Shown here: positions 61,760 through 64,000 of the stretch, piece after piece
How the letters are laid out: each line of letters starts with the position of its first letter
Position numbering within the stretch: the first letter of the stretch is position 1
NCBI GenBank assembly: GCA_964036275.1
Contig: OZ038434.1
Coordinates: 19,705,879 to 19,769,878, forward strand
DNA length: 64,000 bases
Reading direction: 5' to 3'
Source of the DNA: Litoditis marina
Taxonomy: Eukaryota; Nematoda; Chromadorea; Rhabditida; Rhabditidae
The notes under the pieces: generated by a model
Database searches by the model: none
What the model saw: only the letters and a program-made list of their open reading frames with translations
What the model was told of the DNA's origin: nothing
Translations under genes and position numbers: made by a program

Positions 61760-61777
61760 GAGAGAGAGAAAGAGAGA
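61711..61777. repeat. GA microsatellite in element D
   Basis: Mostly pure AG, interrupted by GGTAG. The matching tract in E is about 18 bp longer. Confidence 0.93.
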
Positions 61778-61789
61778 ATCCTAACGAGA

Positions 61790-63200
61790 ACCGTCGCGCT
61801 CTATGTTAAGGAAAAGTTCAGCGCTCTATGTTAGGGAGAAGTCTCGCGCTCTATGTTAGGGAAAAGTTTCGCGTTCTATGCTGCGACATCCCGAGCTCTA
61901 TGTTAAGGAGAAGTTCCGCGTTCTATGTTAGATAGATGTCTCGCGCTCTATGTTAAGACATCCCGCGCTCTATGTTAAGGAGAAGTTCCGCGCTCTATGT
62001 TAGAAAGAAGTTCCGCGCTCTATGTTAGGGAGAAGTTCCGCGCTCTATGCTGAGACATCCCGCGCTCTATGTTAAGTAGAAGTTCCGCACTCTTTGTTAA
62101 GGAGAAGTCCCGCGCTCTATGTGAAAAAAAGTTCAGCGCTCTATGTTAGGGAGAAGTCTCGCGCTCTATGTTAGGGAAAAGTTTCGCGCTCTATGCTGCG
62201 ACATCCCGCGCTCTATGTTAAGGGGAAGTTCCGCGCTCTATGTTAGATAGAAGTCTCGCGCTCTATGTTAAGACATCCCGCGCTCTATGTTAAGGAGAAG
62301 TTCCGCGCTCTATGTTAGAAAGAAGTTCCGCGCTCTATGTTAGGGAAAAGTTCCGCGCTCTATGCTGAGACATCCCGCGCTCTATGTTAAGTAGAAGTTC
62401 CGCGCTCTATGTTAGGGAGAAGTTCCGCGCTCTAAGTTAGATAGAGGACTCGCGCTCTGTTAGGAGAAGTTCCGCGCTCTATGTTAAGGAGAAGTCCCGC
62501 GCTCTATGTGAAAAAAAGTTCAGCGCTCTATGTTAGGGAGAAGTCTCGCGCTCTATGTTAGGGAAAAGTTTCGTGCTCTATGCTGCGACATCCCGCGCTC
62601 TATGTTAAGGAGAAGTTCCGCGCTCTATGTTAGATAGAAGTCTCGCGCTCTATGTTAAGACATCCCGCGCTCTATGTTAAGGAGAAGTTCCGCGCTCTAT
62701 GTTAGAAAGAAGTTCCGCGCTCTATGTTAGGGAGAAGTTCCGCGCTCTATGCTGAGACATCCCGCGCTCTATGTTAAGTAGAAGTTCCGCGCTCTATGTT
62801 AGGGAGAAGTTCCGCGCTCTAAGTTAGATAGAGGACTCGCGCTCTGTTAGGAGAAGTTCCGCGCTCTATGTTAGGAAGAAGTTCCGCGCTCTATGTTATG
62901 GAGAAGTTCCGCGCTCTATGTTAGGAAGAAGTTCCGCGCTCTATGCTGAGACATCCTGCGCTCTATGTTAAGTAGAAGTTCCGCGCTCTATGTTAGGGAG
63001 AGATCTCGCGCTATAAGTTAGAAAGAGGACTCGCGCTCTATGTTAGGGAGAGTGCTAGCGCTCTAAGTTAGGAAGAGTGCTAGCGCTCTAAGTTAGATAG
63101 AGGACTCGCGCTCTGTTAGGGAGAGTGCTCGCGCTCTTTGTTGGAGAGCGGAGACGCTCTCTATGTTAGAGAGAAGACTCGCACCATATGTTGAAGAGAG
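61790..63200 (+). repeat. 22-25-bp CGCGCTCTATGTTA minisatellite in element D
   Basis: About 57 units. A higher-order block containing GTTTCGCG(C/T)TCTATGCTGCGACATC recurs near 61865, 62185 and 62565, showing expansion in multi-unit blocks. Confidence 0.92.
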
Positions 63201-63264
63201 GTTTTGCTATTGAGGACATTTTTCGTGCTCTATGTTGAGGAGAGCTTCGGCGGTCCATGTTCAG

Positions 63265-63352
63265 AAAAAATAGGGCCAGGAAGCTCTCGCCAGCCCGGAA
63301 TAAAAACAAGGGAGGCGGAGGCGGCTTTAGCCGCCGGCGACCTATCTTGTCC
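63265..63352 (+). other. 3' hairpin module of element D
   Basis: CCAGG and CCCGG around 63276-63297 form an intermediate state (one A-C mismatch) between the A and C elements. The terminal hairpin is GGCGGC (63320-63325), loop TTTA, GCCGCC (63330-63335), then CTATCTTGTCC. Confidence 0.78.
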
Positions 63353-63582
63353 ACTAGTATAAAAGGCTAGTTTGGTGTGTGTGTTTGTAACAATTTCAGT
63401 CGAAAAACCAATGGGGAAGAGTGAGGCAAATGGCGTGAAAAAACGTGAGCTAGCTGGATTTCATTTCTATTTTCAAGTGACTACGAATCGGCTGCAGCTG
63501 CAAATCGAATTAGGGAATAGATTTGCTCTATTTAAGTTGAACAAAGTGCGTTAAAGTCACGTGAAATACACGCAGCCTTCAC

Positions 63583-63649
<67 letters not shown>

Positions 63650-63666
63650 GAGAGAGAGAAAGAGAG
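63583..63666. repeat. GA microsatellite in element E
   Basis: An AG run with a GGTAG interruption, expanded relative to element D. Confidence 0.93.
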
Positions 63667-63679
63667 AATCCTAACGAGA

Positions 63680-63965
63680 ACCGTCGCGCTCTATGTTAAG
63701 GAAAAGTTCAGCGCTCTATGTTAGGGAGAAGTCTCGCGCTCTATGTTAGGGAAAAGTTTCGCGTTCTATGCTGCGACATCCCGAGCTCTATGTTAAGGAG
63801 AAGTTCCGCGTTCTATGTTAGATAGATGTCTCGCGCTCTATGTTAAGACATCCCGCGCTCTATGTTAAGGAGAAGTTCCGCGCTCTATGTTAGAAAGAAG
63901 TTCCGCGCTCTATGTTAGGGAGAAGTTCCGCGCTCTATGCTGAGACATCCCGCGCTCTATGTTAA
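63680..63965 (+). repeat. 22-25-bp minisatellite in element E (cut short)
   Basis: The same unit order as the first ~290 bp of the element D array, ending at GTTAA (63961-63965), where D continues with GTAGAAG. Confidence 0.9.
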
Positions 63966-64000
63966 AGGGGGGCTGCATTGAATGCCGAATTTGGCTAACG

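Larger units (their letters stand above)
61481..63352 (+). mobile_element. Element D: Helitron/HINE-like non-autonomous element
   Basis: Same order as C: ACTAGTATAAAAGGCTAG head, GA tract (61711-61777), 22-25-bp minisatellite (61790-63200), 3' module with CCAGG/CCCGG and a GGCGGC-TTTA-GCCGCC terminal hairpin (63320-63335). Its head is identical to that of E at an offset of 1872 bp. The 60-aa frame at 61500-61682 is shared with E but broken in C, so it is not called a gene. Confidence 0.55.
63353..64000 (+). mobile_element. Element E: Helitron/HINE-like element, truncated
   Basis: Identical or nearly so to element D from its head to 63965, apart from a GA tract (63583-63666) about 18 bp longer. 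At 63966 the minisatellite stops and a different 35-bp sequence starting AGGGGGGCTGC runs to the window end, so the element is truncated, interrupted or continues differently. Confidence 0.55.

Overview
This window is almost entirely repetitive eukaryotic DNA, and I find no convincing protein-coding gene in it. Tandem satellites, tRNA-derived sequences with internal pol III boxes, a SINE-like element, GA/GT microsatellites and Helitron-like non-autonomous elements point to a eukaryote, most likely an invertebrate animal. The species cannot be fixed from sequence alone. The region reads as constitutive heterochromatin (centromeric, pericentromeric or subtelomeric) with its flanks.

Layout. (1) 1-3385: a dyad-rich tandem array built on 61-, 99- and 160-bp subunits. 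It is organised in ~1.25-1.28 kb higher-order units, and each unit carries one minus-strand tRNA-derived SINE. (2) 3386-4189: 4.6 copies of a 175-bp satellite. (3) 4190-53528: about 49 kb of a single 169-bp satellite, near 290 monomers. It runs in one orientation to 19987, then flips and runs as the reverse complement to 53528. The order of diagnostic monomer variants in 4190-19987 is mirrored in about 20516-40270, so this is a true large inverted duplication with arms that later gained and lost blocks independently. The stretch 40270-53528 lies beyond the mirrored part and has its own variants and a ~7.1 kb duplicated block. (4) 53529-54654: 3.8 copies of a ~293-bp repeat, each with a minus-strand tRNA-like sequence. 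(5) 54655-64000: five head-to-tail elements (A-E). Each has a conserved head, GA microsatellite, internal minisatellite (33 bp, or 22-25 bp with a CGCGCTCTATGTTA core) and a conserved 3' hairpin module. They resemble non-autonomous Helitron/HINE-type elements. The last is cut off near the window end.

The open frames in these arrays arise because the repeat periods lack stops or are multiples of three, and because dyads open both strands. They are not treated as genes. The most notable structure is the mirrored satellite array. Next come the tRNA-like arrays on both flanks of it, the SINE captured and co-amplified inside a hairpin-forming satellite, and the tandem hairpin-terminated elements whose terminal stems co-vary.
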